From contig NZ_JAJHUO010000006.1 in assembly GCF_020859565.1 (NCBI RefSeq), positions 124,001 to 188,000 on the forward strand: DNA of 64,000 nt. The letters are read 5' to 3'. Every line of letters starts with the position of its first letter. Positions within the stretch are counted from its first letter, which is position 1. Made by a program: the position numbers and the translations under genes. This document shows, one piece after another, positions 8,622 to 17,818 of the stretch. Under the pieces are notes generated by a model. The model did no database searches and was not told the DNA's origin. It was given only the letters and a program-made list of their open reading frames with translations. Source of the stretch: Saccharothrix luteola (GTDB lineage Bacteria > Actinomycetota > Actinomycetes > Mycobacteriales > Pseudonocardiaceae).

Positions 8622-9719
8622 ATGGACATGTCTTCGTTGGGAGAGCTGGTCAGGCAACGCGGCCCGTTCGCGTCGGTCTACCTGGACGCCTCGCACGACA
8701 CCGAGGACGCGGCCAAGGCCATGGAGCTGCGCTGGCGCGGGGTGCGCGAGGAACTGGCCCGGCAGGGCGCGGACGACGCGACGCTGGACGCGATGCAGCA
8801 AGCGGTGCTCACGCCGGTGCCGGGCAAGTCCGGCCGGGCGCTCGTCGCGGCGCAGGGCGCGCTGCTGCTGGACCGGGTGCTGCCACGCCCGCCCGCGGTG
8901 GAGACCGCCCGCTGGTCTGACCGGCCGCACCTGCTGCCGCTGGCCACCTGGACGGAACCCGCTGTGGCGCACGTCGTCGTCACGGTCGACCGGGCGGGCG
9001 CGGACCTGCACGGGTACGACGGGCGCGGCGAGCGGGCGGGCGAGGTGCACGACCAGGTGCGCGGCGAGCAGCACCCGTTGCACAAGGTCCCCGGCGGCGG
9101 CTGGTCGCACCGGCGGCTGCAGAAGGCCGTCGAGGAGACGACCAAGCGCAACGCCGCGCTGGTGGCCGCCGAGGTCGACCGGCTGGTGACGGACCTGGAC
9201 GCCCGGCTGCTGGTCCTGGGCGGCGAGGTGCAGGCGCGTGCGGACGTGCGCGAGGAGCTGAGCCCGCGGTGCCGCGACGTGCTGATCGAGGTCGAGGGGG
9301 CGACCCTGGCCGAGGGCGGTGACGACGCCGCGTTCGACCACGCCGTGCAGTCGCTCGTGGCCCAGTACCAGTTCGACCTGGACAACGACGTGGTGGAGGA
9401 GTTCACCGCCGAGGCCGGCCGCCCCGACGGACGCGCGGTGCAGGGCCTGGCGCCCGTGGTGGAGGCGCTGCGCGAGGCGAAGGTGGCCGCGCTGCTGGTG
9501 TCCGACCCGGCGCTCGGCGACCGCACCGTGTTCTCCGGCGACGACCCGGCGCAGCTCGCGCTGCGGGAGAAGGACCTGCGCGGCCTCGGCGTCGAGCACG
9601 TCGGCGAGCAGCGGGCCGACGAGGCGCTGGGCACCGCCGCGGCGGCCACCGGCGCGCAGGTGGTCGTCACCGACTCCGCCGGCCTCCGGGAGGGCGTAGG
9701 CGCGCTACTCCGTTACTAA
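8622..9719 (+). CDS. Rv2629-like bacterial release-factor-fold protein (baeRF2 / Vms1-like peptidyl-tRNA hydrolase family)
   Basis: 365 aa. It resembles mycobacterial Rv2629 and the bacterial archaeo-eukaryotic release factor family 2. It starts with LGELVRQRGPFASVYLDASHDTEDA and has the conserved loop HKVPGGGWSHRR (around residue 155-166), in the position where eRF1 has its GGQ-bearing domain. A C-terminal L7Ae/RNase H-like region contains VTDSAGLREGVGALLRY. Members are proposed to act on peptidyl-tRNA of stalled or hibernating ribosomes; the activity of this one is inferred. ATG 8622 is used, with a second in-frame ATG two codons on. Its 3' end overlaps the convergent Nudix gene by 15 bp. 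Confidence 0.82.
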   Translation: MDMSSLGELVRQRGPFASVYLDASHDTEDAAKAMELRWRGVREELARQGADDATLDAMQQAVLTPVPGKSGRALVAAQGALLLDRVLPRPPAVETARWSDRPHLLPLATWTEPAVAHVVVTVDRAGADLHGYDGRGERAGEVHDQVRGEQHPLHKVPGGGWSHRRLQKAVEETTKRNAALVAAEVDRLVTDLDARLLVLGGEVQARADVREELSPRCRDVLIEVEGATLAEGGDDAAFDHAVQSLVAQYQFDLDNDVVEEFTAEAGRPDGRAVQGLAPVVEALREAKVAALLVSDPALGDRTVFSGDDPAQLALREKDLRGLGVEHVGEQRADEALGTAAAATGAQVVVTDSAGLREGVGALLRY

Positions 9720-10136
9720 CCCGTGTTCGAGGTAGAGGGTGACGCCGCGCTCACGTGCGTCGAGCGCGGCGGACACCCGCCTGGCCAGCCGGGGGATCAG
9801 CGCGTCCGGCACCTCGCCGGGCTCGACGTACCGGTAGGAGCGCAGCTCCGAGGCTTGCAGCCGGATGGTGGCGGAACCGAGCGAGCCGCCGTCGAAGATG
9901 AACAGGACCCGGTCCTGCTCACCCGACGGCGCCCAGTCCACGACGAGCAGCGGGCCCGGCTCCACGGCCAGGCCCAGCTCCTCCAGCACCTCCCGGGCGC
10001 ACGCCTCGCGCGGCGTCTCGCCCGGCTCGACCACACCGCCCGGGATCTCCCAGTGGTCCTTGTAGGTCGGTTCGACCACGAGGACCCGGCCCAGCTCGTC
10101 GAGGAACAACGCGCCGGACGCCGCGAGTGCGGCCAC
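9705..10136 (-). CDS. Nudix hydrolase
   Basis: 143 aa with a full Nudix box at residues 33-55: GGVVEPGETPREACAREV continuing into LEELGL, i.e. G-x5-E-x7-RE-x2-EE-x-G. That is the magnesium-binding catalytic motif for cleaving nucleoside diphosphates linked to another moiety. The N-terminal LFLDELGRVLVVEPTYKDHWEIPGG region is typical of broad-specificity housekeeping members. Substrate unknown. It is immediately downstream of gluD (2-bp gap between the gluD stop at 10139 and this start), but on the same strand, so it may be co-transcribed as the last gene of the glutamate transporter operon. Confidence 0.92.
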   Translation of the reverse strand: MAALAASGALFLDELGRVLVVEPTYKDHWEIPGGVVEPGETPREACAREVLEELGLAVEPGPLLVVDWAPSGEQDRVLFIFDGGSLGSATIRLQASELRSYRYVEPGEVPDALIPRLARRVSAALDARERGVTLYLEHGLVTE

Positions 10137-10138
10137 GC

Positions 10139-10987
10139 TCAGACCGCCGCCGCGACGACGTCCTCGGCCGGCTTCTTCTCCAGCTCGATGACCTTCTTGT
10201 CACGCCGGCTGCGCTTCTCCAGGTACGTCGCCAGCCACGTGAGCAGCAGGCACATGGAGATGTAGATCGCGGCCACGATGATCGTGACGGGCACCAGCGG
10301 CCGGCCGAACTGGAACTGGCTGCCGATGTCGCGCGCGAAGTCCAGCAGCTCGTCGTAGGTGATGAGGAAGCCGAGCGCGGTGTCCTTGAGCAGCACGACC
10401 AGCTGGCTGATGATCGCCGGCAGCATCGCCCGCACGGCCTGCGGCAGCAGCACGTGCCTCATCACCTGCGTCTTGCGCATGCCCACCGCGTAGGCCGCCT
10501 CGCTCTGCCCGCGCGGCAGCGACAGCACGCCCGCGCGGAACACCTCGGCCAGCACCGAGCCGTTGTAGAGCGTCAGACCGAGCACGACCGAGTACAGCGG
10601 CGGGCCGAGGGACACGCCGTAGTGGAAGACGAAGATCAGCACGACCAGCGGCACCGCGCGGAACAGCTCGACGATCAGCATCGACGGCACGCGGATGACC
10701 TTGTGGTCGGAGAGCTGGCCGGCGGCGAAGATCGCGCCGAAGACGAGGGCGAACACCGCGCCGAGGCCGAACGCCTTGAGCGTGTTCAGCAACGCGTCGA
10801 CCAGGGTCAGCTGGATGTTCTTGTACTCCAGCCAGGACCACTTCCGGCCTTCGAACTGGCCGCTCTCGGCGAACCGGTAGATCACGAAGCCGATGCCCGC
10901 GACCAGCACGAGCGTGCCGATCACCGCGTAGAGGCGGTGGCGCAGCCGGGCCCGCGGCCCGGGGACGTCGAACAGGACCGAGCTCAT
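10139..10987 (-). CDS. gluD: Glutamate ABC transporter permease GluD
   Basis: 282-aa inner membrane permease of the polar amino acid family. It has several hydrophobic helices and the EAA loop EAAYAVGMRKTQVMRHVLLPQ that docks on the ATPase. The charged C-terminal tail (KRSRRDKKVIELEKKPAED) is as in corynebacterial and streptomycete GluD. The ATG at 10987 overlaps the gluC stop (ATGA), giving translational coupling; an upstream in-frame start would run into gluC. It pairs with GluC to form the membrane channel of the GluABCD importer. Confidence 0.93.
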   Translation of the reverse strand: MSSVLFDVPGPRARLRHRLYAVIGTLVLVAGIGFVIYRFAESGQFEGRKWSWLEYKNIQLTLVDALLNTLKAFGLGAVFALVFGAIFAAGQLSDHKVIRVPSMLIVELFRAVPLVVLIFVFHYGVSLGPPLYSVVLGLTLYNGSVLAEVFRAGVLSLPRGQSEAAYAVGMRKTQVMRHVLLPQAVRAMLPAIISQLVVLLKDTALGFLITYDELLDFARDIGSQFQFGRPLVPVTIIVAAIYISMCLLLTWLATYLEKRSRRDKKVIELEKKPAEDVVAAAV

Positions 10988-11658
10988 CGGGCGATGCTCC
11001 ACCGCTTCTCAAGGCTGCGTTGCAGCAGGGTCATGGGGATCACGAGCACCACGAAGAACCCGGCGACCCAGAGCAGGCCGAACAGCTGGTTCTCGCCGCG
11101 CTCGGACAGGTTGGCGCTGATGGAGCCCGCCTGGAACACCGAGAAGCCCGCCGCGATGGTGGTGTTCTTCAGCAGGGCGATCATCGTGCTCATCATCGGC
11201 GGCACGACCGCGCGGGTCGCCTGCGGCAGCACCACGGACCCGAGCATCTGGCCGAACGTCAGGCCGAGCGCGCGCGAGGCCTCCGCCTGGCCGACCGGGA
11301 CGGTGTTGATGCCGGCCCGCACGACCTCGCACACGAACGCCGCCGTGTAGAGGATCAGCGCGGTGAGGGCGGCGCTGAAGTAGAAGCTGGCCGCCGAACC
11401 GCCGAACGTGTCCGCGGTCACGATCTTGAGCAGCGGGAACGCGAAGGCGAAGAAGAAGAACACCAGCGTGAGCGGGGTGTTGCGGACGATCGTCACGTAG
11501 GCGGTGCCGATGGCCCGCAGCACGGGGACCGGCGCGACCCGCAGCATCGCCAGGATCGTCCCCAACACCAGCGACCCGACCGCGGAGATCAGGAACAGCT
11601 CGACGGTGTTGAGGAACCCGGGCCCGTACAGGTCGAGGTTGTCGAGCAGGACGTCCAT
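10984..11658 (-). CDS. gluC: Glutamate ABC transporter permease GluC
   Basis: 224-aa permease with the histidine/glutamate/glutamine-type permease fold. The EAA motif region is ASRALGLTFGQMLGSVVLPQ. The N-terminus MDVLLDNLDLYGPGFLNTVEL is typical of GluC. It forms a heterodimer with GluD. Its start lies 72 bp downstream of the gluB stop, separated by an 11-bp perfect hairpin that probably lets the binding protein gene be expressed above the permeases. Confidence 0.93.
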   Translation of the reverse strand: MDVLLDNLDLYGPGFLNTVELFLISAVGSLVLGTILAMLRVAPVPVLRAIGTAYVTIVRNTPLTLVFFFFAFAFPLLKIVTADTFGGSAASFYFSAALTALILYTAAFVCEVVRAGINTVPVGQAEASRALGLTFGQMLGSVVLPQATRAVVPPMMSTMIALLKNTTIAAGFSVFQAGSISANLSERGENQLFGLLWVAGFFVVLVIPMTLLQRSLEKRWSIAR

Positions 11659-11685
11659 CGGCTTCCTCGGCTAGGTGGGTGTGGT

Positions 11686-11719
11686 GCGGCCGGTCGCCGG
11701 AACTCCGACGACCGGCCGC
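11686..11719 (-). terminator. Intra-operon hairpin between gluB and gluC
   Basis: Perfect 11-bp inverted repeat GCGGCCGGTCG / CGACCGGCCGC with a 12-nt loop and no T-run. In the glu operon such a hairpin would partly terminate transcription or protect the 3' end of the gluAB message, raising the ratio of binding protein to permease. Confidence 0.6.
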
Positions 11720-11729
11720 GGGAACGAGA

Positions 11730-12617
11730 TCAGTAGCGTTCGATCACGGGCTTGTCGGCCGACGAGCCCGACTGGCCCAGGGTGGCGTCGTAGGCCGCCT
11801 GCCAGGCGCCGCCGTTGATGGCCTCGTCCAGGATGTCGTTGACCTTGGTGCGCAGGGCCTTGTCCTCCTTGGGGATGCCGATGCCGTACGGCTCGTTCGA
11901 GAAGGTCTTGCCGACGACCTTCAGCGTGGTCGGCGACTGCGAGGCGTAGCCCTTGAGGATCGCGTCGTCGGTGGTGACGGCGTCGACCGCGCCCTGCTCC
12001 AGCTGCTCGACGCACAGCGAGTAGGTCTGGAGCTCGACGATGTTCTCCGGCTCGGTCAGGCCCTCGGACTTGACCTTCTGGATCGGCGTGGAGCCGGTCA
12101 CCGAGCAGACCTTCTTGCCCTTGAGCGTCTCGGGGCCGGTGATCGTGTTGTCGTCCTTCTTCACCAGCAGGTCCTGCCCGGCGGTGAAGTACGGGCCGGC
12201 GAACCCGACCTGCTCCTTGCGCTTGGCGTTGATCGTGTAGGTGCCGACGTAGTAGTCCACGTCACCGTTGATCAGCGCCTGCTCGCGACCGGCCGACGGG
12301 ATGGCCTTGTAGTCGATCTTGTCGTCGCCGTAGCCGAGCTTGGCGGCGACCAGCTTCGCGATCTCGATGTCGAAGCCGGTGAACTTGCCGCTGGTCGGGT
12401 CCTTGTAACCGAGACCGGGCTGGTCCTCCTTGACGCCGACGATGACGCGGCCACGGGCCTTGATCTTGTCGAAGGTCGGCGAGCCGTCGACCTTCACGTC
12501 GGCGGCGACCTTCTGGGAGGGGGCCGTGCCCGTGTCGCCGGGGCCACCCTCCTTGCCGCATGCGGTCAGGGCGAGGCCGCCGGCCAGCAGCGCCACCGCA
12601 AGGGTGCGAACCCTCAT
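11730..12617 (-). CDS. gluB: Glutamate-binding lipoprotein GluB
   Basis: 295-aa extracytoplasmic solute-binding protein of family 3. It has an N-terminal lipoprotein signal with lipobox LTAC (Cys20 as the lipidation site), then the SBP_bac_3 fold with GRVIVGVKEDQPGLGYKDP and KFTGFDIEIAKLVAAKLGYG. It captures glutamate outside the membrane and delivers it to GluCD. The ATG at 12617 is preceded by AGGAGAAGGACG. It lies 62 bp downstream of gluA. Confidence 0.93.
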   Translation of the reverse strand: MRVRTLAVALLAGGLALTACGKEGGPGDTGTAPSQKVAADVKVDGSPTFDKIKARGRVIVGVKEDQPGLGYKDPTSGKFTGFDIEIAKLVAAKLGYGDDKIDYKAIPSAGREQALINGDVDYYVGTYTINAKRKEQVGFAGPYFTAGQDLLVKKDDNTITGPETLKGKKVCSVTGSTPIQKVKSEGLTEPENIVELQTYSLCVEQLEQGAVDAVTTDDAILKGYASQSPTTLKVVGKTFSNEPYGIGIPKEDKALRTKVNDILDEAINGGAWQAAYDATLGQSGSSADKPVIERY

Positions 12618-12679
12618 CGTCCTTCTCCTGCTCTTCTTCGGTAGTGCGGCGCCAGGCTCAGCGCCGCGTTCGTGGGACT

Positions 12680-13435
12680 TCAGTGGGTCAGGATCTTGCC
12701 AAGGAAGTCCTTCGCGCGGTTGGACTTCGGCGCGGAGAAGAACGACTCCGGCGTCGAGTCCTCGACGACCTCGCCGTCGGACATGAAGATGACGCGGTCC
12801 GCGGCCTTGCGGGCGAAGCCCATCTCGTGGGTCACCACGAGCATGGTCATGCCCTCCTTGGCCAGCGTCGTCATCACGTCCAGCACCTCCTGGACCATCT
12901 CGGGGTCCAGCGCGGAGGTCGGCTCGTCGAACAGCATCACCTTGGGCCGCATCGCCAGGGCGCGGGCGATCGCCGCGCGCTGCTGCTGCCCGCCCGAGAG
13001 CTGGGCGGGGTACTTCTCCGCCTGGTTCGCGATGCCGACCCGCTCCAGCAGCTCCATGGCCGTCTTGCGGGCCTCGGCCGCCGGGGTCTTGCGGACCTTC
13101 ACCGGCGCGAGCATCACGTTGTCGACGATGCTCTTGTGGGCGAACAGGTTGAACGACTGGAACACCATGCCGACATCGGCGCGCAACCGGGCGAGTTCCT
13201 TGCCCTCTGCGGGCAGCGCCTGGCCGTCCACCTCGATCACGCCGGACTCGATCGGCTCGAGCCGGTTGATCGTGCGGCACAGCGTGGACTTGCCCGAGCC
13301 CGAGGGCCCGAGCACGACGACGACCTGCCCCTTCGGCACCTCCAGCGTGACGCCCTTGAGGACGTGCAGAGGTCCGAAGAACTTGTCCACGCCCGCCATC
13401 CGGATCATCGGCGGTGCAGGAGTGGCGGCGGTCAT
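12680..13435 (-). CDS. gluA: Glutamate ABC transporter ATPase GluA
   Basis: 251 aa. Walker [13 protein letters not shown] signature LSGGQQQR, Walker [13 protein letters not shown] and the switch His in VVTHEMGFA are all intact. First gene of gluABCD. The ATG at 13435 follows CTGGAGGACTG. It is divergent from the two-component system at 13571, and the intergenic region carries an 18-bp interrupted palindrome that could be the response-regulator site. Confidence 0.94.
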   Translation of the reverse strand: MTAATPAPPMIRMAGVDKFFGPLHVLKGVTLEVPKGQVVVVLGPSGSGKSTLCRTINRLEPIESGVIEVDGQALPAEGKELARLRADVGMVFQSFNLFAHKSIVDNVMLAPVKVRKTPAAEARKTAMELLERVGIANQAEKYPAQLSGGQQQRAAIARALAMRPKVMLFDEPTSALDPEMVQEVLDVMTTLAKEGMTMLVVTHEMGFARKAADRVIFMSDGEVVEDSTPESFFSAPKSNRAKDFLGKILTH

Positions 13436-13477
13436 CAGTCCTCCAGTAGGGGGTTCCTGAGCGATGGCGGAAACCTA

Positions 13478-13495
13478 GGTGTGAATCACCACACC
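13478..13495. promoter_or_regulatory. Candidate operator between gluA and the two-component system
   Basis: Interrupted palindrome GGTGTG-N6-CACACC. On the minus strand a TAGGTT hexamer (472-477) lies immediately downstream, so the palindrome fills the -35/-10 spacer of a possible gluA promoter. Its place between the transporter and its divergent response regulator suggests it is the GluR-type binding site; this is inference from position and symmetry. Confidence 0.45.
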
Positions 13496-13570
13496 AGTCC
13501 AGGCGGTTGAGCAAGACTTAGGGTCTCAACTCTGTCACAGGGTGGCGACACTTATCGGGGAGGCTCCACG

Positions 13571-14242
13571 GTGCGGGTGCTGTTGGTCGAGGACGACGAC
13601 CGCGTGGCGGAAGCGCTGGTGCCGGCGCTGACCCGACGCGGTTTCACGGTAGACCGGCAGGCCACCGGTCGGGGGACACTCGATCGGCTGACTGGCGTCG
13701 ACGTGGTGCTGCTCGACCTCGGCCTGCCCGATGTGGACGGTGTCACGCTCTGCCGGCACATCCGTGCGGCGAGTGACGTCGCGATCATCGTGGTGTCGGC
13801 CCGCGGCGAGATCGACGACCGGATCCTCGGCCTGCACGCCGGGGCGGACGACTACCTGGTCAAGCCCTACGACGTGGGTGAGCTGGTGGCCCGCGTGCAC
13901 GCGGTGCGGCGGCGGCGCGGCGACCCGGTCGGCGTCGGCGGCACCGGCACCGAGGTGTTCGAGGTCGCCGACGTGCGGGTCGACCTCGGTCGGCACGAGG
14001 TCACCGTGGCGGGTGAACCCGTGGCGCTGTCGCGCAAGGAGTTCCAGGTGTTGGCTCTGGTGGTGGCGGCGGGTGGCGCGGTCTGCACCCGGGAGCGCAT
14101 CCTGGCCGAGGTGTGGGGACGCACCTGGGCGGGGGCCAACCGGACCCTGGACGTGCACGTGGCGACGTTGCGGACCAAGCTCGGGCGTCCTTCGTTGTTG
14201 GAGACGGTGCGCGGTGTCGGGTACCGGTTGAGCGGGGGCTGA
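13571..14242 (+). CDS. gluR: OmpR-family response regulator (GluR-like)
   Basis: 223 aa. Receiver domain residues 1-115 with acidic pocket EDDD, phospho-acceptor Asp in VVLLDLGLPD, and the conserved Lys in YLVKPYD. A C-terminal winged helix follows, with the LSRKEFQVLALVVAAGG and RGVGYRLS signatures. GTG 13571 follows GGGGAGG. The gene is coupled to the histidine kinase (stop TGA directly followed by GTG). In Streptomyces coelicolor the equivalent pair next to gluABCD is GluR-GluK, which controls glutamate uptake; the assignment here rests on synteny and family. Confidence 0.88.
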   Translation: MRVLLVEDDDRVAEALVPALTRRGFTVDRQATGRGTLDRLTGVDVVLLDLGLPDVDGVTLCRHIRAASDVAIIVVSARGEIDDRILGLHAGADDYLVKPYDVGELVARVHAVRRRRGDPVGVGGTGTEVFEVADVRVDLGRHEVTVAGEPVALSRKEFQVLALVVAAGGAVCTRERILAEVWGRTWAGANRTLDVHVATLRTKLGRPSLLETVRGVGYRLSGG

Positions 14243-15622
14243 GTGCGGTCGCGGCTGCTGGGCATCGTGTTGACGCTGGTCGTGCTGGTGCTCCTCGGTC
14301 TGGGCGTCCCCCTGGGCCGCGGCATGGCGCAGGCCGAGCAGCAGGAGATGTTCCTGGACCGGCTCACCGACACCACCCGGTTCGCGTCCGTGGCGCAGCG
14401 GCCGTTCATCGACGACCAGCCCGAGGTGCTCAAGCCCGAGCTGCGCCGCTACCACGAGCTGTACGGCATCCGGGTGGCCCTGCTCGGGCGGGACGGGCAG
14501 GTGGTGGCGGCGTCCTCGGACGACGTGGACGTGTCCGCGCCCGAGGTGGCGGACCTGGTGCACGCCGCGCTGGCCGGCCGCCAGCCGAGCGCGCCGGAGC
14601 TGGTCATGCCCTGGGAGTCGACCGAGCTGGTGCTCGCGGAGCCGGTGCTGGAGGCGGGCGAGGTCCGCGGCGCGGTGGTGACGTTCTCGCCGACGTCGAA
14701 GACGCGGGGCGAGGTCCTGCTGTGGTGGTCGGTGCTGCTCGGCGGGAGCACGCTGGTCCTCGTGCTCGGCGTGTTCGTGGCGTTGCCGCTGGTCCGGTGG
14801 ACGTTGCGGCCCGTGCGGAGGTTGGACGACGCGACCGGGCGGCTGCTCGCGGCGGTGGTGTCCGGGCAGCCCGTGCAGCCGGTCGGCTCGTCGGACGGCC
14901 CGCCGGAGCTGCGGCAGCTGTCGCGGTCGTTCGACCAGATGGCGGCGAACGTGAGCGACGTGCTGGCGGCGCAGCGCGCGTTCGTCGCGGACGCCTCGCA
15001 CCAGCTGCGCAACCCGTTGACCGCGTTGAAGCTGCGTCTGTCCAATTTGGAGGACCACGTGGTCGGCGAGGGCGCCGCGCACCAGGCGGCGGCGTTGGAC
15101 GAGGCCAACCGGCTCAACCGGATCCTGGACGAGCTGCTGTCCATGGCGCGGGCGGGCGCGCAGTCGGTCGACCCCGTGCCGGTGGACGTCGACCGGGCGG
15201 TGGCCGGGCGGCTGTCGGCGTGGCAGCCCGCCGCCGCGGCGCGCGAGGTGCATCTGGTTCTCGACGGCGAGCCGGGCGGCCGGGCCCTCGTGCCGCCGCG
15301 CGGCGTGGAGACCGTGCTGGACGCGCTGCTGGACAACGCGCTGAAGTTCACCTCCGACGGCACCCTGGTGCGCGTCGACGTGCGCCGGCAGGGCGGCGTG
15401 GTGCGGCTGTCGGTGCAGGACGAGGGCCCGGGCCTCGCGCCGGAGGAGCTGGATCGCGCCACGGACCGGTTCTGGCGCAGCCCGGCGCACCAGAACGTGC
15501 AGGGCTCCGGCCTCGGGCTGGCGCTGGTGAGGCAGATCGTGGAACGGGTGGACGGGTCCGTGCGGTTGGAGTCGCCGGAGGGCGGTGGCCTGCGGGTGAC
15601 CGTCGAGTTCCCCGCCGCCTGA
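14243..15622 (+). CDS. gluK: Sensor histidine kinase (GluK-like)
   Basis: 459 aa. TM1 near residues 5-22, an extracytoplasmic sensor loop to about residue 155, TM2 near 160-185, then HAMP (LRPVRRLDDATGRLLAAV), HisKA with the phospho-His in FVADASHQLRNPLTALKLRL, and the HATPase N, G1 and G2 boxes (LDNALKFT, DEGPGLAPEE, GSGLGLALVRQIV). The start codon abuts the regulator stop, so the pair is translationally coupled. The transporter genes lie divergently next to it, consistent with glutamate sensing. Confidence 0.9.
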   Translation: MRSRLLGIVLTLVVLVLLGLGVPLGRGMAQAEQQEMFLDRLTDTTRFASVAQRPFIDDQPEVLKPELRRYHELYGIRVALLGRDGQVVAASSDDVDVSAPEVADLVHAALAGRQPSAPELVMPWESTELVLAEPVLEAGEVRGAVVTFSPTSKTRGEVLLWWSVLLGGSTLVLVLGVFVALPLVRWTLRPVRRLDDATGRLLAAVVSGQPVQPVGSSDGPPELRQLSRSFDQMAANVSDVLAAQRAFVADASHQLRNPLTALKLRLSNLEDHVVGEGAAHQAAALDEANRLNRILDELLSMARAGAQSVDPVPVDVDRAVAGRLSAWQPAAAAREVHLVLDGEPGGRALVPPRGVETVLDALLDNALKFTSDGTLVRVDVRRQGGVVRLSVQDEGPGLAPEELDRATDRFWRSPAHQNVQGSGLGLALVRQIVERVDGSVRLESPEGGGLRVTVEFPAA

Positions 15623-15628
15623 GCACGG

Positions 15629-16645
15629 TCAGGACGTGACCGCCACGCCCTCGGGCCGCTTGCCCACGGCGAACGGTGTTGCGGGCTTGCCGGTCTTGGC
15701 GTTGATGACCGACACGGTGTCCGATCCGGTGTTGGTGATGTAGACGAAGCTGTCGTCGGGCGCCGCCGCGGAGCCCTCGGGCATGCGTTGGACCTTGACC
15801 TCGTCGAGGGGTGCGCCGGTGGGCCCGAGGATGCTGACCGTGTTGGAGCCGGTGTTGGCGACGTGGACCCGGCCACCGGGGGTGACGGAGACGCCGAGGG
15901 GCGCGTTCCCGACCTTGGTGGTCCTGACGGGGTTGTTCCCGGCGGTGTCGATGACGGTCACCGTGTCGTCGCCGGTGTTGGCCACGTAGAGCCGCGAGCC
16001 GTCGAACGCGATGGCGATGCCCGACGGGAAGACGCCGACCGGGATGGTGCCGACGGCCGTCTGCGAGCCGGTGTCGATGACCGTGACGCTGTCGCCGCCG
16101 TTGTTGGTCACGTACACGCGGGAGCCGTCGGGGTGGGCGACCGCGCTGTGCGGGAACCGCCCCACCGGGATGGTCTTCACCGGCGCGTTCGTCGCCGTGT
16201 CGATGACCGTGACGTCGTGGGAGCCGAAGTTGGTCACGTAGGCGTGGGTGGGCGTGGCCGCGACGCCGAAGGGGTTGGCCCCGACGGGCACGGTGGCGAT
16301 CACGGCGAGGGACCGGGTGTCGATCACGGAGACGGTGTTGGACGACTCGTTGGTGATGTAGACGCGGTGACCGGACGGGTGCGCGCCGACACCGGCGGGG
16401 TAGTCGCCGACCCCGATCGTGGCCGTCACCTTGCCCAGGCGCGTGTCGTACACGGTGACGTTGTCGGAGCCGCTGTTGGCCACGAACACCTGAATGCGGG
16501 TCGGCCATCTAGGTGAGGCGTCGAAACCGGTGCCGGCCACCACGGCGAGCACCGCGACCGCGACTACCCAACGAGGGAATCGCGGTCGGGTAAGGAATGA
16601 AGAATACGCTGCGTGAAAACGCGCGCGTACCGAATCAACGGACAT
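15629..16645 (-). CDS. Membrane-anchored YncE-like beta-propeller (YVTN repeat) protein
   Basis: 338 aa. A basic N-terminus and one hydrophobic helix (about residues 26-42, WVVAVAVLAVVAGTGF) form a signal anchor. The rest is about seven repeats of roughly 41 residues built on the pattern VYVTNxGxxxVTVIDTxxxxVxxTIPVGxxP, the YVTN/YncE propeller. Family members are extracytoplasmic and of poorly known function (DNA or ligand binding has been reported for YncE). ATG 16645 follows GGAGAG. The last blades converge on the histidine kinase gene with only 6 bp between stops. Confidence 0.88.
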   Translation of the reverse strand: MSVDSVRARFHAAYSSFLTRPRFPRWVVAVAVLAVVAGTGFDASPRWPTRIQVFVANSGSDNVTVYDTRLGKVTATIGVGDYPAGVGAHPSGHRVYITNESSNTVSVIDTRSLAVIATVPVGANPFGVAATPTHAYVTNFGSHDVTVIDTATNAPVKTIPVGRFPHSAVAHPDGSRVYVTNNGGDSVTVIDTGSQTAVGTIPVGVFPSGIAIAFDGSRLYVANTGDDTVTVIDTAGNNPVRTTKVGNAPLGVSVTPGGRVHVANTGSNTVSILGPTGAPLDEVKVQRMPEGSAAAPDDSFVYITNTGSDTVSVINAKTGKPATPFAVGKRPEGVAVTS

Positions 16646-16813
16646 GAGCTCTCCGTATCGGCGTGGGGTTCCCGCACGAGCCGTCCCTGGTCTCGCGCTT
16701 GCCGCCACCCTAACGGCCTAGTGCCGGAAAACGCCGAGCAGGCGCGCACTTGACCCCGACTTGGGCGAGCGTTCACGCACGGCGCTTAACACCATAGAAA
16801 TGAGGAACATGCA

Positions 16814-17761
16814 CTAAACTTTTACATCGCGGTAATACCTCATCGCGCCGGGGTGCAATTCGATCGGCGTCGTCTCGATCGCCGAGCGGACCTCTATGGA
16901 CCTCGCCACCGGACTGGCCGCGACCAAGGCCGGCTGGGCCTGGAACAGGCCCCTGACCAGCGCTTCCGCCACCTCTTCGGACATCGTGTCGTTGACGAGG
17001 AGGAAGTTGCGCACCACCAGGGTGACGACGGGGCCGCCCCCGATCTGCTCGTACGCCGACGCGGGCAGGGTCGCCGAGCCGTACACCGGGTAGGTCTGGC
17101 GCAGCTTCGGCAGGACGTCGCTCAGGTCGAGCATGCGCAGCTTCAGCGTCGTGGCCAGGTTGGTGACCGCGTCCGTCGGCACGCCGCCGGACCAGAAGAA
17201 CGCGTCCAGCTGACCGTCGAGCATCGCGGTCGTGCTGGTCCGCAGGTCCATGTACTGGACCTTGAGGTCGCTGGGCGACATGTCGGCCGCCGTGAGCAGC
17301 CGCTGCGCGATCAGCCACACGCCGGAGTCGCGGGCGCCCACGCTCACCCGCAGGCCCTTCAGGTCGGCCAGCCTCGTGGCCGGCACGTCGTCCCGCACGA
17401 TCAGCTGGAGGTAGTCGTCGTGCATCCGGGCCAGCGCGTACAGCTTGTGCCCCCCGTCGCCCTGCTGCTTCCTCTCCGCCGCGTCGGCCGCCGAGAACCC
17501 GACCTGCGCCTGGTTGGCCCGCAACCGGTCGAGGTTGTCCACGGAGCCGGCCGTGGTCGCCACCTGCGGGCGCGGGATGCCGGGGTCGCGGGTCCACGCG
17601 TCGGCCAGCGCCGTGCCCAGGGCGTGGTACACCCCGCCGGGGCTGCCGGCCGCCATGGTGAGCTTGACCTGGTCCAGGTCGTCGCCGCACGCCGCCAACG
17701 ACAGGGTGGCCAGCGCCAATGCGGCCCCGACCGCGTGCAACCGCAGGAGCGTTCCCGACAC
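16814..17761 (-). CDS. TAXI family TRAP-type solute-binding lipoprotein
   Basis: 315 aa. The signal peptide has lipobox LAAC (Cys25). The mature part fits the TAXI family: [23 protein letters not shown], then [23 protein letters not shown], and [18 protein letters not shown] proteins normally feed the fused TRAP-T membrane protein, but no TRAP membrane subunit lies in this window, so this is an orphan binding protein that may sense rather than transport. A GTG start is used at 17761. It is divergent from miaB. Confidence 0.85.
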   Translation of the reverse strand: MSGTLLRLHAVGAALALATLSLAACGDDLDQVKLTMAAGSPGGVYHALGTALADAWTRDPGIPRPQVATTAGSVDNLDRLRANQAQVGFSAADAAERKQQGDGGHKLYALARMHDDYLQLIVRDDVPATRLADLKGLRVSVGARDSGVWLIAQRLLTAADMSPSDLKVQYMDLRTSTTAMLDGQLDAFFWSGGVPTDAVTNLATTLKLRMLDLSDVLPKLRQTYPVYGSATLPASAYEQIGGGPVVTLVVRNFLLVNDTMSEEVAEALVRGLFQAQPALVAASPVARSIEVRSAIETTPIELHPGAMRYYRDVKV

Positions 17762-17818
17762 CCGCGCATCGTCGCACGTCCACGCTCTACGCTGGACCCG
17801 ACGGAAGGACTAGGTGCA

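Noticed and set aside
16721..16745. Third copy of the TIR element (CTAGTGCCGGAAAACGCC)
   Set aside because: Only eight bases of the terminus match and no opposite end is visible.
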